A stretch of DNA of 64,000 bases from Clostridiales bacterium (GTDB taxonomy: Bacteria; Bacillota; Clostridia; Saccharofermentanales; Saccharofermentanaceae): the NCBI GenBank assembly GCA_017510605.1, contig JAFWMQ010000007.1, positions 62,001 to 126,000 on the forward strand, in the 5' to 3' direction. Position 1 is the first letter of the stretch. Each line of letters begins with the position of its first letter. The notes under the pieces are model-generated. The model searched no databases. It was not told where the DNA came from and worked only from the letters and a program-made list of their open reading frames with translations. The position numbers and the translations under genes were made by a program. This document shows, one piece after another, positions 8,292 through 15,099 of this stretch.

Positions 8292-8320
8292 ATAATATCA
8301 TTGTCTTTTTACCCTGTCAA
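8292..8320 (-). promoter_or_regulatory. Promoter of the zinc/cadmium efflux unit
   Basis: On the minus strand TTGACA (8315-8320), a 17-base spacer and TATTAT (8292-8297) form a near-consensus housekeeping promoter. Its start site would fall inside the ArsR operator. Confidence 0.8.
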
Positions 8321-8408
8321 CAGCCCGAAAATACTGCGTAATAATGTTACAAATCCCGAGAAATAAGGCTTCTTTGCAAAAAAATCTTTCAAAACCTCTC
8401 AAATTCTC

Positions 8409-8437
8409 TTGTTTTTAAAATCAAAGAACTTTATAAT
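8409..8437 (+). promoter_or_regulatory. Promoter of the HU gene
   Basis: TTGTTT (8409-8414), a 17-base spacer and TATAAT (8432-8437) give a strong promoter with a leader of about 65 bases before the HU start codon. Confidence 0.75.
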
Positions 8438-8507
8438 ATCGGCATTGTCGGTGGCTAAAAGCCCTTTCCGGCAAAGTAATTAACCCATATTCAGGGAGGA
8501 TTTAATA

Positions 8508-8807
8508 ATGAACAGAACAGAATTAGTTGATGCTATCGCTGTTAAGGCTGACATCTCCAAGAAGGATGCTGATGCTGCAGTTAAGGCTTTCATCGATGTA
8601 GTTTCTGATGAGCTTCAGAACAAGGGTAAGGTTCAGCTCGTTGGTTTCGGTACATTCGAGACATCCGAGAGAGCTGCTAGAACAGGCCGTAACCCTCAGA
8701 CAGGCGCTGCTACAAAGATCAAGGCTTGCACAGCTCCTAAGTTCAAGGCTGGTAAGGCACTCAAGGATAAGGTTAACACAAAGCCTTCTAAGAAGTGCAA
8801 GAAGTAA
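8508..8807 (+). CDS. hup: HU-family nucleoid DNA-binding protein
   Basis: This 99-residue protein is a full-length HU. The family signature GFGTFETSERAARTGRNPQT spans the base of the DNA-bending arm, where the conserved RNP triplet should include the minor-groove-inserting proline. The C-terminus is lysine-rich. HU homodimers bend and compact DNA and affect replication, recombination and transcription. The gene stands alone, with its own TTGTTT/TATAAT promoter, a GGGAGGA ribosome site and a strong terminator, as expected for an abundant protein. Codons are strongly biased toward a few favoured choices (GCT, AAG), more so than in neighbouring genes, again suggesting high expression. Confidence 0.95.
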   Translation: MNRTELVDAIAVKADISKKDADAAVKAFIDVVSDELQNKGKVQLVGFGTFETSERAARTGRNPQTGAATKIKACTAPKFKAGKALKDKVNTKPSKKCKK

Positions 8808-8835
8808 TCTTACTTATCAACTGATTTACTAATAG

Positions 8836-8870
8836 AAGAGGTTGTCCGGCCAGACAACCTCTTTTTATTT
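8836..8870 (+). terminator. Rho-independent terminator after the HU gene
   Basis: AGAGGTTGTC (8837-8846) pairs with GACAACCTCT (8853-8862) around a 6-base loop, followed by TTTTATTTT. Confidence 0.92.
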
Positions 8871-8893
8871 TCGAAATGATCAGAAATTAATAA

Positions 8894-10129
8894 CTACCAG
8901 AAGAATAAGGCAAGAAAATCCGGTAAGTAATAAGTTATAAACCTCAACAGAGCAAAGGTAAAGAACACCCACATTGCAACGCTGTGGGTCATTTTATGAA
9001 GAATGATCTTTCTTCCGGGCTCCCCTTCCCTAGCAACAAGCTTAAAATTCTTCCTTTTGACAATTAAAAGAATAAAGCCGGCAACCTGAAATCCGAAAAG
9101 GATAAATACCCATAACATTATCAATAAAAAGATCGGGATAATTGCTTGAAGTAACACTTCTTCATCAATACCCGGATCGATCGTTCCGGTATCGAAGTTG
9201 ATCCCTGCGCGTTTCATAAACGCAGCCAACAACTCTATAGTCACTGAAGACGTAACAAGATTCATGCTTGCATGAAGTATCATGGTATAAATGACATTCC
9301 CGGTGCGTATATATACAAAAGCAAACAATACACCTACAAAAAATGCATAGAAAAACTGCTGAAAGTTACCGTGCCACAGACCGAACATGATGCCTGACAT
9401 AGCGCAGCTTATGAATTCACCGTGACGAATGGTCCGGTCGATCAAAAACTTGCGGAATATCAGTTCCTCAAAAATAGGGGGAAGTATTCCTATCGTAATA
9501 ATCCTGATAAGCGTATGGTCAGTTAAAAGCAAACTGTTCTGTAAACCTGCAAGAGCATTTCCATCGCTCGGAGCAAAAGCTACCGGAAGACTGAGTGCCA
9601 TCTCAAGCGGCATGCCCATCATAGAACCGATTTGCGCCATTCCATACATCATCATGATAAGAAGAAACAGTTGTTTGAACTTCAGGCGCTTCTTCTCTAT
9701 CTTGGTTTTAGGAAGCCCTTTAAGGGCAAGCGCAACACATAAGGTGCAGATAACACAGACATTAAATGAATTCGTCAGAAGATATATCAAAGTTGAATGA
9801 CTTGTGTAGAAATCCAAGAAAAAAGCAGTGAACACAGCCCCAGCAAGCCTCATAACAAATACAAAAAGCCAGCCAAAGATAGAATATCTTACAGCAACAG
9901 CACCGATCATTTCATCCATAGTGTCAGTATTGTTGTAATAACGCGTAAGTACAATGAGTATTGCAATCAACGGTATTGCGAATGCAAATATAAAAGGGAT
10001 TCCGTACAAAGTTGATTCCCTTCCAAAAAGTTTTTCGTGTGCATCATTGAAACTGATCAAAAGGCAAGAGATTACAATCAACACGATTGCCGTTACAGAT
10101 AAGCCTTTCCGGATAGCTTTGTCTTCCAT
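8894..10129 (-). CDS. CPBP-family intramembrane glutamic protease
   Basis: This 411-residue polytopic membrane protein contains the three conserved CPBP (CAAX protease/bacteriocin-processing) motifs. They are EELIFRKFL with the catalytic Glu pair and Arg near residue 218, FGLWHGNFQQ with its His near 253, and HASMN near 289. About eight hydrophobic segments are visible. Members cleave or process membrane substrates; in Firmicutes many relate to bacteriocin self-immunity or protein processing, but nothing nearby identifies a substrate. The start is supported by GGGAGGATAAT-ATG. It is divergent from butyrate kinase, and the shared 109-base gap contains a copy of the GGTC[A/T]GACC palindrome. 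Confidence 0.88.
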   Translation of the reverse strand: MEDKAIRKGLSVTAIVLIVISCLLISFNDAHEKLFGRESTLYGIPFIFAFAIPLIAILIVLTRYYNNTDTMDEMIGAVAVRYSIFGWLFVFVMRLAGAVFTAFFLDFYTSHSTLIYLLTNSFNVCVICTLCVALALKGLPKTKIEKKRLKFKQLFLLIMMMYGMAQIGSMMGMPLEMALSLPVAFAPSDGNALAGLQNSLLLTDHTLIRIITIGILPPIFEELIFRKFLIDRTIRHGEFISCAMSGIMFGLWHGNFQQFFYAFFVGVLFAFVYIRTGNVIYTMILHASMNLVTSSVTIELLAAFMKRAGINFDTGTIDPGIDEEVLLQAIIPIFLLIMLWVFILFGFQVAGFILLIVKRKNFKLVAREGEPGRKIILHKMTHSVAMWVFFTFALLRFITYYLPDFLALFFW

Positions 10130-10143
10130 ATTATCCTCCCTAA

Positions 10144-10168
10144 TCCGACAGGGTCTGACCCTATCAAA
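10144..10168. repeat. GGTC[A/T]GACC-family palindrome, copy 2
   Basis: The core AGGGTCTGACCCT (10150-10162) is a perfect palindrome around a central T. The outer right arm ATCAAA is kept while the left arm has decayed. It lies in the divergent gap between the CPBP protease and butyrate kinase genes, about 30 bases upstream of a TATACT -10-like element at 10201. Confidence 0.85.
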
Positions 10169-10238
10169 TTATTGTAATACTTTTTTAGTAAAAATGCGTG
10201 TATACTGACGAAGTAATAAATTATAAGAGGGAATTATC

Positions 10239-11354
10239 ATGACAGATTCTAATGTTTACCGCATTTTTGTGGTCAATCCGGGCAGCACTTCAACCAAAGT
10301 CGAGTTTTTCGAGAACGAGAAAAGCATTGTCGAAGGCAACGTGTTTCACGATTCGACAGTTCTAAAGACTTTTCCGACTATCAACGACCAGCTTGATTAC
10401 CGCATGGAATATGTCAGAAAGTGGCTCTCTGAAAATAACATCGACCTCACAGGCGTAGATGCGATTGTCGGCAGAGGCGGTGCCTGCTATCCGATCGAAG
10501 GCGGCACATACGAAGTTGACGACAGACTTGTAAACGATATCCGCGAAGCAAAAGGCGGCGTATATCACTCGAGCATGCTCGGTGTCCAGATGGCAAAACA
10601 GCTTCATGACGAATTCGGCGGAAGACTTCTCATGGTGGATCCCATCGTTGTAGATGAGTATCAGGATGTTGCAAGGATCACAGGCGTTAAGGGCATCTAC
10701 AGAACATCAGCCACTCACGCACTCAATCTCCGTGCCACAGCCCATAAATATGCGAAAAGCGTCGGCAAAAAGTACAATGAGATGAACCTCATCGTCTGCC
10801 ACATAGACGGCGGCATTACGATCACCGCGCATAAGCACGGCCAGATGATCGATGCAAACGACGGCAGCGGCGGCGACGGCCCGATGACTCCTACAAGAAT
10901 GGGTACAATGGCTATCACTGATGTCCTCACAAAACTGTACGACAGCAGAACCAAAGACGAGATCAGAAGCCTCTGCCTTGCAACAGGCGGTCTTTCATCA
11001 TGGTTCGGCACATCCAATTCGGACACTATCCACGATATGGTCGAAGCAGGTGACCCTAAAGCACAGCTCATCTGGAATGCCATGATCTATCAGATCACAA
11101 AATGGATCGGATCAATGGCATGCGTGCTTCACGGAGAAGTTGACGGCATCGTATTAACCGGCGGACTCATGCGTTTCCAGGATGTATACGACGGCATCAA
11201 TGAAGCCTGCGGCTGGATCGCGCCTATCGCTTCTTATCCCGGCGAACTCGAGCACGAAGCAATGAGAGCCGCTGCACTCAGAGTATTAAGAGGCGATGAG
11301 CAGGCAAAAAAATATCCCGGCAAACCCAGATTTGACGGATTCGATTTCCTTTGA
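10239..11354 (+). CDS. buk: Butyrate kinase
   Basis: This 371-residue enzyme interconverts butyryl phosphate plus ADP and butyrate plus ATP, the substrate-level phosphorylation step of clostridial butyrate formation. It belongs to the ASKHA acetokinase superfamily. The N-terminal phosphate loop is FVVNPGSTSTKVEFF, and the ATPase-type motif HIDGGITITAHK lies near residue 190. The DANDGSGGDGPMTPTR segment is characteristic of Buk rather than acetate kinase. The start at 10239 has an AGAGGG site. Phosphotransacetylase follows 42 bases downstream, so the two form an acyl-CoA to acid module. The TGA stop codon lies inside the left arm of a GGTC[A/T]GACC palindrome. A branched-chain-acid kinase role cannot be excluded. 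Confidence 0.93.
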   Translation: MTDSNVYRIFVVNPGSTSTKVEFFENEKSIVEGNVFHDSTVLKTFPTINDQLDYRMEYVRKWLSENNIDLTGVDAIVGRGGACYPIEGGTYEVDDRLVNDIREAKGGVYHSSMLGVQMAKQLHDEFGGRLLMVDPIVVDEYQDVARITGVKGIYRTSATHALNLRATAHKYAKSVGKKYNEMNLIVCHIDGGITITAHKHGQMIDANDGSGGDGPMTPTRMGTMAITDVLTKLYDSRTKDEIRSLCLATGGLSSWFGTSNSDTIHDMVEAGDPKAQLIWNAMIYQITKWIGSMACVLHGEVDGIVLTGGLMRFQDVYDGINEACGWIAPIASYPGELEHEAMRAAALRVLRGDEQAKKYPGKPRFDGFDFL

Positions 11355-11374
11355 TAGGGTCTGACCCCATCAAA
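11350..11374. repeat. GGTC[A/T]GACC-family palindrome, copy 3
   Basis: TTTGATAGGG-TCTGA-CCCCATCAAA has one mismatched pair and a central T. Its first arm contains the butyrate kinase TGA stop (11352-11354). The element ends about 10 bases before the ribosome binding site of the phosphotransacetylase gene. Confidence 0.87.
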
Positions 11375-11396
11375 ATATTTAACAGGAGAATACAAT

Positions 11397-12407
11397 ATGA
11401 GTTTTATAGAGACAATCAAGCAAAGAGCAAGAAATGATATAAAGACTATCGTTCTTCCTGAATCAGAAGACGACAGAACTATACTCGCAGCAGCAAAAGT
11501 ACTCGCTGAAGGAACAGCTGCCCCCATCATCATTGGAACCGAGGAAGAGGTCATGGGTTCCGCTTCAAGACTTGGTGCAGATCTTACCGGAGTTCAGATC
11601 CTTGATCACACAAAATCAACTGAGATCGATAAGTATGCAACACTTCTCGCAGAGATCAGAGCAAAGAAAGGCATGACTTTCGAGAAAGCAAAAGAACTCA
11701 TATCAGGTGACAAGCTCACATTCGGAATCATGATGGTAAAATCCGGTGACGCCGACGGTCTTGTATCCGGTGCATGCCACACATCCGCAGATATGCTCCG
11801 CCCTGCCCTTCAGATCATCAAGACAGCACCCGAGAGAAAGATCGCATCCATCGCATTCATGTTCGAACTTCCCGACAAATCCATCGGCGAAGACGGCATC
11901 ATCCTCTGCGCTGACTGCGCACTCATGCAGGATCCCACTCCCGAAGAACTCGCTGAGATCGGCGCTGAATCCGCTGCCTCATTTGAAGCACTAATAGGCA
12001 AGAAAGCAAAGGTTGCCTTCCTCTGCCACTCAACAAAAGGTTCAGCTAACCACCCCTTCGTTGACAAAGTCGTCGAAGCAGTAAAGATCGCAAAAGAAAA
12101 GTATCCTGATGTTCTTTTGGATGGTGAACTTCAGCTCGATGCCGCTATCGTTCCCGAGATTGGTGCTTCCAAGGCTCCCGGATCACCCGTTGCAGGTCAG
12201 GCAAACGTCCTCATCTTCCCTAACCTTGAGGCAGGAAACATCGGATACAAGCTCATCCAGAGGATCGGCAAAGCAGAAGCATACAGCTTCCTTCAGGGCC
12301 TCGCAGCTCCGGTCAATGACCTTTCGAGAGGCTGCAGCGTAGATGAACTCGCAGGCGTAATCGTCATCACAGCTGTCCAGGCTCAGCAGAAATCCTTTGG
12401 GGTCTGA
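11397..12407 (+). CDS. pta: Phosphate acetyltransferase-type phosphotransacylase
   Basis: This 336-residue protein is a full-length phosphotransacetylase, catalysing acyl-CoA plus phosphate to acyl phosphate plus CoA. Motifs include TIVLPESEDDRT near residue 18, the family hallmark GLVSGACHTSADMLRPALQI near residue 120 and APGSPVAGQANVLIFPNLEAGNIGYKL near 260. These match acetyl-type Pta more closely than phosphate butyryltransferase (Ptb). The gene is nevertheless paired with butyrate kinase, not acetate kinase. An AGGAGAATACAAT-ATG start is present. The stop codon and last residues (SFGV) fall inside a GGTC[A/T]GACC palindrome, so the native C-terminus may have been slightly altered by its insertion. 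A hairpin terminator follows. Confidence 0.9.
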   Translation: MSFIETIKQRARNDIKTIVLPESEDDRTILAAAKVLAEGTAAPIIIGTEEEVMGSASRLGADLTGVQILDHTKSTEIDKYATLLAEIRAKKGMTFEKAKELISGDKLTFGIMMVKSGDADGLVSGACHTSADMLRPALQIIKTAPERKIASIAFMFELPDKSIGEDGIILCADCALMQDPTPEELAEIGAESAASFEALIGKKAKVAFLCHSTKGSANHPFVDKVVEAVKIAKEKYPDVLLDGELQLDAAIVPEIGASKAPGSPVAGQANVLIFPNLEAGNIGYKLIQRIGKAEAYSFLQGLAAPVNDLSRGCSVDELAGVIVITAVQAQQKSFGV

Positions 12408-12412
12408 CTCCA
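12398..12412. repeat. GGTC[A/T]GACC-family palindrome, copy 4
   Basis: TGGGGTCTGACTCCA is a palindrome with a G-T wobble pair and a central T. It contains the TGA stop codon of pta (12405-12407). Confidence 0.82.
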
Positions 12413-12422
12413 TTAAATAAGG

Positions 12423-12452
12423 GTGCGAATGCTTTGCGTTCGCACTCTATTT
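12423..12452 (+). terminator. Terminator after pta
   Basis: GTGCGAATGC (12423-12432) pairs with GCGTTCGCAC (12436-12445), with one G-T wobble and a 3-base loop. It is followed by TCTATTTATT. Confidence 0.8.
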
Positions 12453-12485
12453 ATTATATTATTCTCACTTCTCAAGCTGACTTTT

Positions 12486-13535
12486 TCAGCTGATGGAGTC
12501 TGACTCCATAAATATATTATCGTTATATCTGGCTTTTGCTGATCCTTTTACCTCAGAATCTTTAACTACAGCTCCAGGAATATATGATAAATCAAGTGGT
12601 TCTTCACCAAATATTTCAATATATTGTTCTCTAGTTACTACCTCACCAAATTGAGGGCAATTATCAAAGCCATAATACTCTCTTAGGAATCCGTTATATA
12701 TTTCTCTAGCTTCTGCAGCTTGTGGAAATTCCGGATCATTAGTTAATAAATCTAGGTTTTTAATTCTTTCATCATTACATAATCTATATACCTGAGAATT
12801 ATAACCTTCTAGTATTGCAAATAACTCATAATTAGAGTATTCATATGATGAGTCATAATTTCCTAATTGCATATATCCATTATCAAGGATATAGCCAACG
12901 CCAGAAAAAGTGTTAATGTCGTCAATTTCAAGAGATATGAGATTTTCATAAGGTATCCTAGCACCAAGTGGAATTTGATTTTGATAAAAGTAACTCATAA
13001 TTAGCTTATTTACTAAAGAACCACTAAGTGCAATTTTTTTGGAATTTAGGAACAATGAGTAAAATGAATCATAATCTTCTCTTACAGTTCTATATCCAAC
13101 TTCTTTATCAACCATATAAGTGTGAAAGTACGAAACTTTTGAAAATGGTATTGATTCGTAATTTAAAGAATATTTATCGTTAACATAATTTGTAAGTACT
13201 TTATTTAAATCATCTGTAAACCCAAAATATTGTATATAACCACGCATATTAGGATATCCAGTAGTCTGTTCAAAGTATGTTGCAAAATTTCTGCTATCAT
13301 CAGCGCTCCATGAAAATGCATAAACAATCGGTGTTGGAGTTGGTGTTGATGTAATTTCAGCGGAAATCGGTTCTGTAGCGATAGTTTCACTTGTTATCGA
13401 TACATCCGAAAAACTTCCAACAGTTATTTGTGTATTTTCCAATTGCGAACAACCAGTTATAAGCATTATGCCTGCCATTAAGCTTGATTGAATGATAATT
13501 GATTTACCACTCTTGTTAAATTTATATTTTTTCAT
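12486..13535 (-). CDS. Putative lipoprotein of unknown function
   Basis: This 349-residue protein starts with a basic stretch, a hydrophobic segment and a lipobox LITGC with the lipidated Cys29. A Thr/Ser/Pro-rich linker containing TPTPTP lies at about residues 55-75. The rest is a Tyr/Asn-rich soluble domain I cannot assign. I chose the ATG at 13535 because GGAG lies about 10 bases before it. The coding sequence looks clearly more AT-rich than its neighbours, with many AAT/ATA/TTA codons, which may mean horizontal origin. GGTC[A/T]GACC palindromes in opposite orientation lie at both ends. The downstream copy is translated, giving the C-terminal MESDSIS, so the original stop was lost or moved. 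Confidence 0.75.
   Translation of the reverse strand: MKKYKFNKSGKSIIIQSSLMAGIMLITGCSQLENTQITVGSFSDVSITSETIATEPISAEITSTPTPTPIVYAFSWSADDSRNFATYFEQTTGYPNMRGYIQYFGFTDDLNKVLTNYVNDKYSLNYESIPFSKVSYFHTYMVDKEVGYRTVREDYDSFYSLFLNSKKIALSGSLVNKLIMSYFYQNQIPLGARIPYENLISLEIDDINTFSGVGYILDNGYMQLGNYDSSYEYSNYELFAILEGYNSQVYRLCNDERIKNLDLLTNDPEFPQAAEAREIYNGFLREYYGFDNCPQFGEVVTREQYIEIFGEEPLDLSYIPGAVVKDSEVKGSAKARYNDNIFMESDSIS
12493..12509. repeat. GGTC[A/T]GACC-family palindrome, copy 5
   Basis: ATGGAGTCTGACTCCAT is a perfect 17-base palindrome around a central T. It lies inside the last codons of the minus-strand lipoprotein gene. Confidence 0.87.
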
Positions 13536-13575
13536 ATTTAATCTATCTCCATTCCACATACTTTATCAGATTTAT

Positions 13576-13590
13576 GGGGGTCAGACCCCC
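13576..13590. repeat. GGTC[A/T]GACC-family palindrome, copy 6
   Basis: GGGGGTCAGACCCCC is a perfect 15-base palindrome with a central A on the plus strand. It lies 40 bases upstream of the lipoprotein start and is inverted relative to copy 5 at that gene's other end. Confidence 0.87.
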
Positions 13591-13595
13591 TTACT

Positions 13596-13654
13596 GCCTG
13601 AAACTCAACCTTCACTCAGGCCTGTCATTGCATGACCGGCTTAATCAGGTCGTG
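13596..13654. repeat. Two further hairpins between palindrome copies 6 and 7
   Basis: GCCTGA (13596-13601) pairs with TCAGGC (13616-13621). CATGACC (13631-13637) pairs with GGTCGTG (13648-13654), with one G-T wobble. Together with the flanking palindromes they make a 150-base stretch that is almost entirely foldable. Confidence 0.6.
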
Positions 13655-13656
13655 TT

Positions 13657-13683
13657 ATTTGATGTGGTCAGACCACATCAAAT
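13657..13683. repeat. GGTC[A/T]GACC-family palindrome, copy 7 (longest)
   Basis: ATTTGATGTGGTC (13657-13669) and GACCACATCAAAT (13671-13683) are perfect complements around a central A, 27 bases in all. This is the most complete copy and shows that the outer arms TTTGAT/ATCAAA belong to the element. Confidence 0.9.
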
Positions 13684-13695
13684 GTACGTACATTT
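13680..13695. repeat. Perfect 16-base palindrome adjoining copy 7
   Basis: AAATGTACGTACATTT is a perfect even palindrome sharing four bases with copy 7. It resembles a dimeric-regulator operator and lies about 45 bases upstream of the DUF4037 gene. An AATTATATAATA run follows that could hold a -10 element. Confidence 0.65.
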
Positions 13696-13708
13696 AATTA
13701 TATAATAT

Positions 13709-13727
13709 GTTTGGGTCAGACCCCAAA
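13709..13727. repeat. GGTC[A/T]GACC-family palindrome, copy 8
   Basis: TTTGGG-TCAGA-CCCCAAA has a central A and a one-base bulge. It runs directly into the AAAGGAG ribosome binding site of the DUF4037 gene and could affect its translation. Confidence 0.8.
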
Positions 13728-13739
13728 GGAGATAATGTT

Positions 13740-14708
13740 ATGTGGAACGGACTTAAGATATCTGAAGTATTTTTCGAAGAGTACGGGCTTCCGATGCTCG
13801 AAAAAGAATTTCCAGAATACAAAGATGAGATCGCTGCAGGACTGGTTGGACAGACCTCTGAGTGTTTCGGATATGATGATTTTATTTCAAGGGATCATGA
13901 CTATGCGCCGGGCTTTTGTCTCTGGCTTCCCGAAGAACTGAAAAAGGAAATCGGTGACGATCTTCAAAAAGCTTATAACTCGCTTCCGGTGGAAGAATTT
14001 ATATTGAATCACAGAGCGGATGTCGGCATGGCCGGACCAAGTAATATCATGACCGGGGCAAGAAGCCACAGGGTCGGTGTTCACAGCATTGAAGAATTCT
14101 ATTATGAACATACAGGAATGACATCTGCGCCTGTGACTACACAGGACTGGCTTGCTACGCCTCAGATGCATTTAGCCGAAGCAGTCAACGGAAAAGTATT
14201 CCGTGACCCTTCGGGTGAATTCAGTTCTATTAGAAATGTATGGGAAGGATATTATCCTGAAAACGTATTAAAGAAGAAAGTCGCTGCAGACCTTGCCATG
14301 GCGGGTAAAACCGGGCAATTTAATTATGATCGCTCTGTTAAACGTGGTGATTTGGGGGCCGCTTATTGCTGTGTTACAGAATTCATATACAAGATAACTG
14401 CGGCATTGTTCCTTCTTAACGGCCGGTATATGCCATATTACAAATGGCGCTTCAGAGCGATGAAGGAGTTTACCACCTTGAGCTGCGTTATTGAACCGCT
14501 TATGAAACTTTCTCAAATGAGCGAAGAAGAAAGTAAGGGTAAGGTGAGTATCATAGAAGAGATAAGCGGTGAGATTGTCAAGGAACTGGTTAAACGCGGT
14601 TGGTCTTCGGGCTACAGCGACTATCTTCTCGACAATGCAAAACTCATAATGAAGACCATAAGTGATACAGAGATTGCATCCTGGAATATATTCGTCGGTG
14701 AAGATTGA
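13740..14708 (+). CDS. DUF4037-domain protein (nucleotidyltransferase-like)
   Basis: This 322-residue soluble protein matches my memory of DUF4037 proteins, whose N-terminal region resembles nucleotidyltransferases. The segment ECFGYDDFISRDHDYAPGF at about residues 41-59 carries an acidic SRDHD pair in the expected place, and GFCLWLP follows. The substrate is unknown. An ATG at 13707 would begin within the palindrome region; the ATG at 13740 is preferred because AAAGGAG lies 8-9 bases upstream of it. The gene is monocistronic and ends in a strong hairpin. Its 5' region holds two palindromes and an additional 16-base palindrome, so post-transcriptional or repressor control is possible. Confidence 0.8.
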   Translation: MWNGLKISEVFFEEYGLPMLEKEFPEYKDEIAAGLVGQTSECFGYDDFISRDHDYAPGFCLWLPEELKKEIGDDLQKAYNSLPVEEFILNHRADVGMAGPSNIMTGARSHRVGVHSIEEFYYEHTGMTSAPVTTQDWLATPQMHLAEAVNGKVFRDPSGEFSSIRNVWEGYYPENVLKKKVAADLAMAGKTGQFNYDRSVKRGDLGAAYCCVTEFIYKITAALFLLNGRYMPYYKWRFRAMKEFTTLSCVIEPLMKLSQMSEEESKGKVSIIEEISGEIVKELVKRGWSSGYSDYLLDNAKLIMKTISDTEIASWNIFVGED

Positions 14709-14716
14709 TTGGGAAA

Positions 14717-14760
14717 GTACTGATCCGGTCAGGTCACCGTTAACCGGATCAGTACGTATT
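14717..14760. terminator. Bidirectional-looking hairpin after the DUF4037 gene
   Basis: GTACTGATCCGGT (14717-14729) and ACCGGATCAGTAC (14743-14755) are perfect 13-base arms around a 13-base loop. The hairpin lies between converging genes. Confidence 0.8.
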
Positions 14761-15001
14761 AATTCCCGCTATTATCAGGCAGTACTTTGAACCAGCGGTC
14801 CATATGTTTTATTGAGGTCTCCACCCTCGGCTTATCAGTATCAATGCTGTAATCAGGAGTCTCATTTTTGACTCCGTTCCAGCGTGCAAAAACCATAACA
14901 AACACCATCGTGACTGCGAGCATGAAACCCGCGATCACAGTAAATCCGCTCCCCATATTTGCGGCAAAATTTTTAACTCTGAAAGCCAGATCCGGAAACA
15001 T
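14759..15001 (-). CDS. Small single-pass membrane protein, unknown
   Basis: This 80-residue protein has one hydrophobic segment at about residues 17-38 (GFTVIAGFMLAVTMVFVMVF) followed by a polar tail. No family is recognised. The start at 15001 has a GGAGGGAAATGC ribosome site. It lies downstream of the two-component system and its secreted partner in the same direction, after a gap of about 100 bases that shows no terminator, so it may belong to the same transcript. Confidence 0.6.
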   Translation of the reverse strand: MFPDLAFRVKNFAANMGSGFTVIAGFMLAVTMVFVMVFARWNGVKNETPDYSIDTDKPRVETSIKHMDRWFKVLPDNSGN

Positions 15002-15099
15002 GCATTTCCCTCCTTTGCTTAACTTCTGAGGTTATTATTGCAAAGGGAAAAATCAAAAAAGTACTAAATCGGCATCAAAACGGCATCAATTGTAAACAA

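Noticed and set aside
4087..13727. The GGTC[A/T]GACC palindromes read simply as Rho-independent terminators
   Set aside because: Most copies lack a following T run, several lie upstream of genes next to ribosome sites, and pta and the DUF4037 gene have separate, better terminators.
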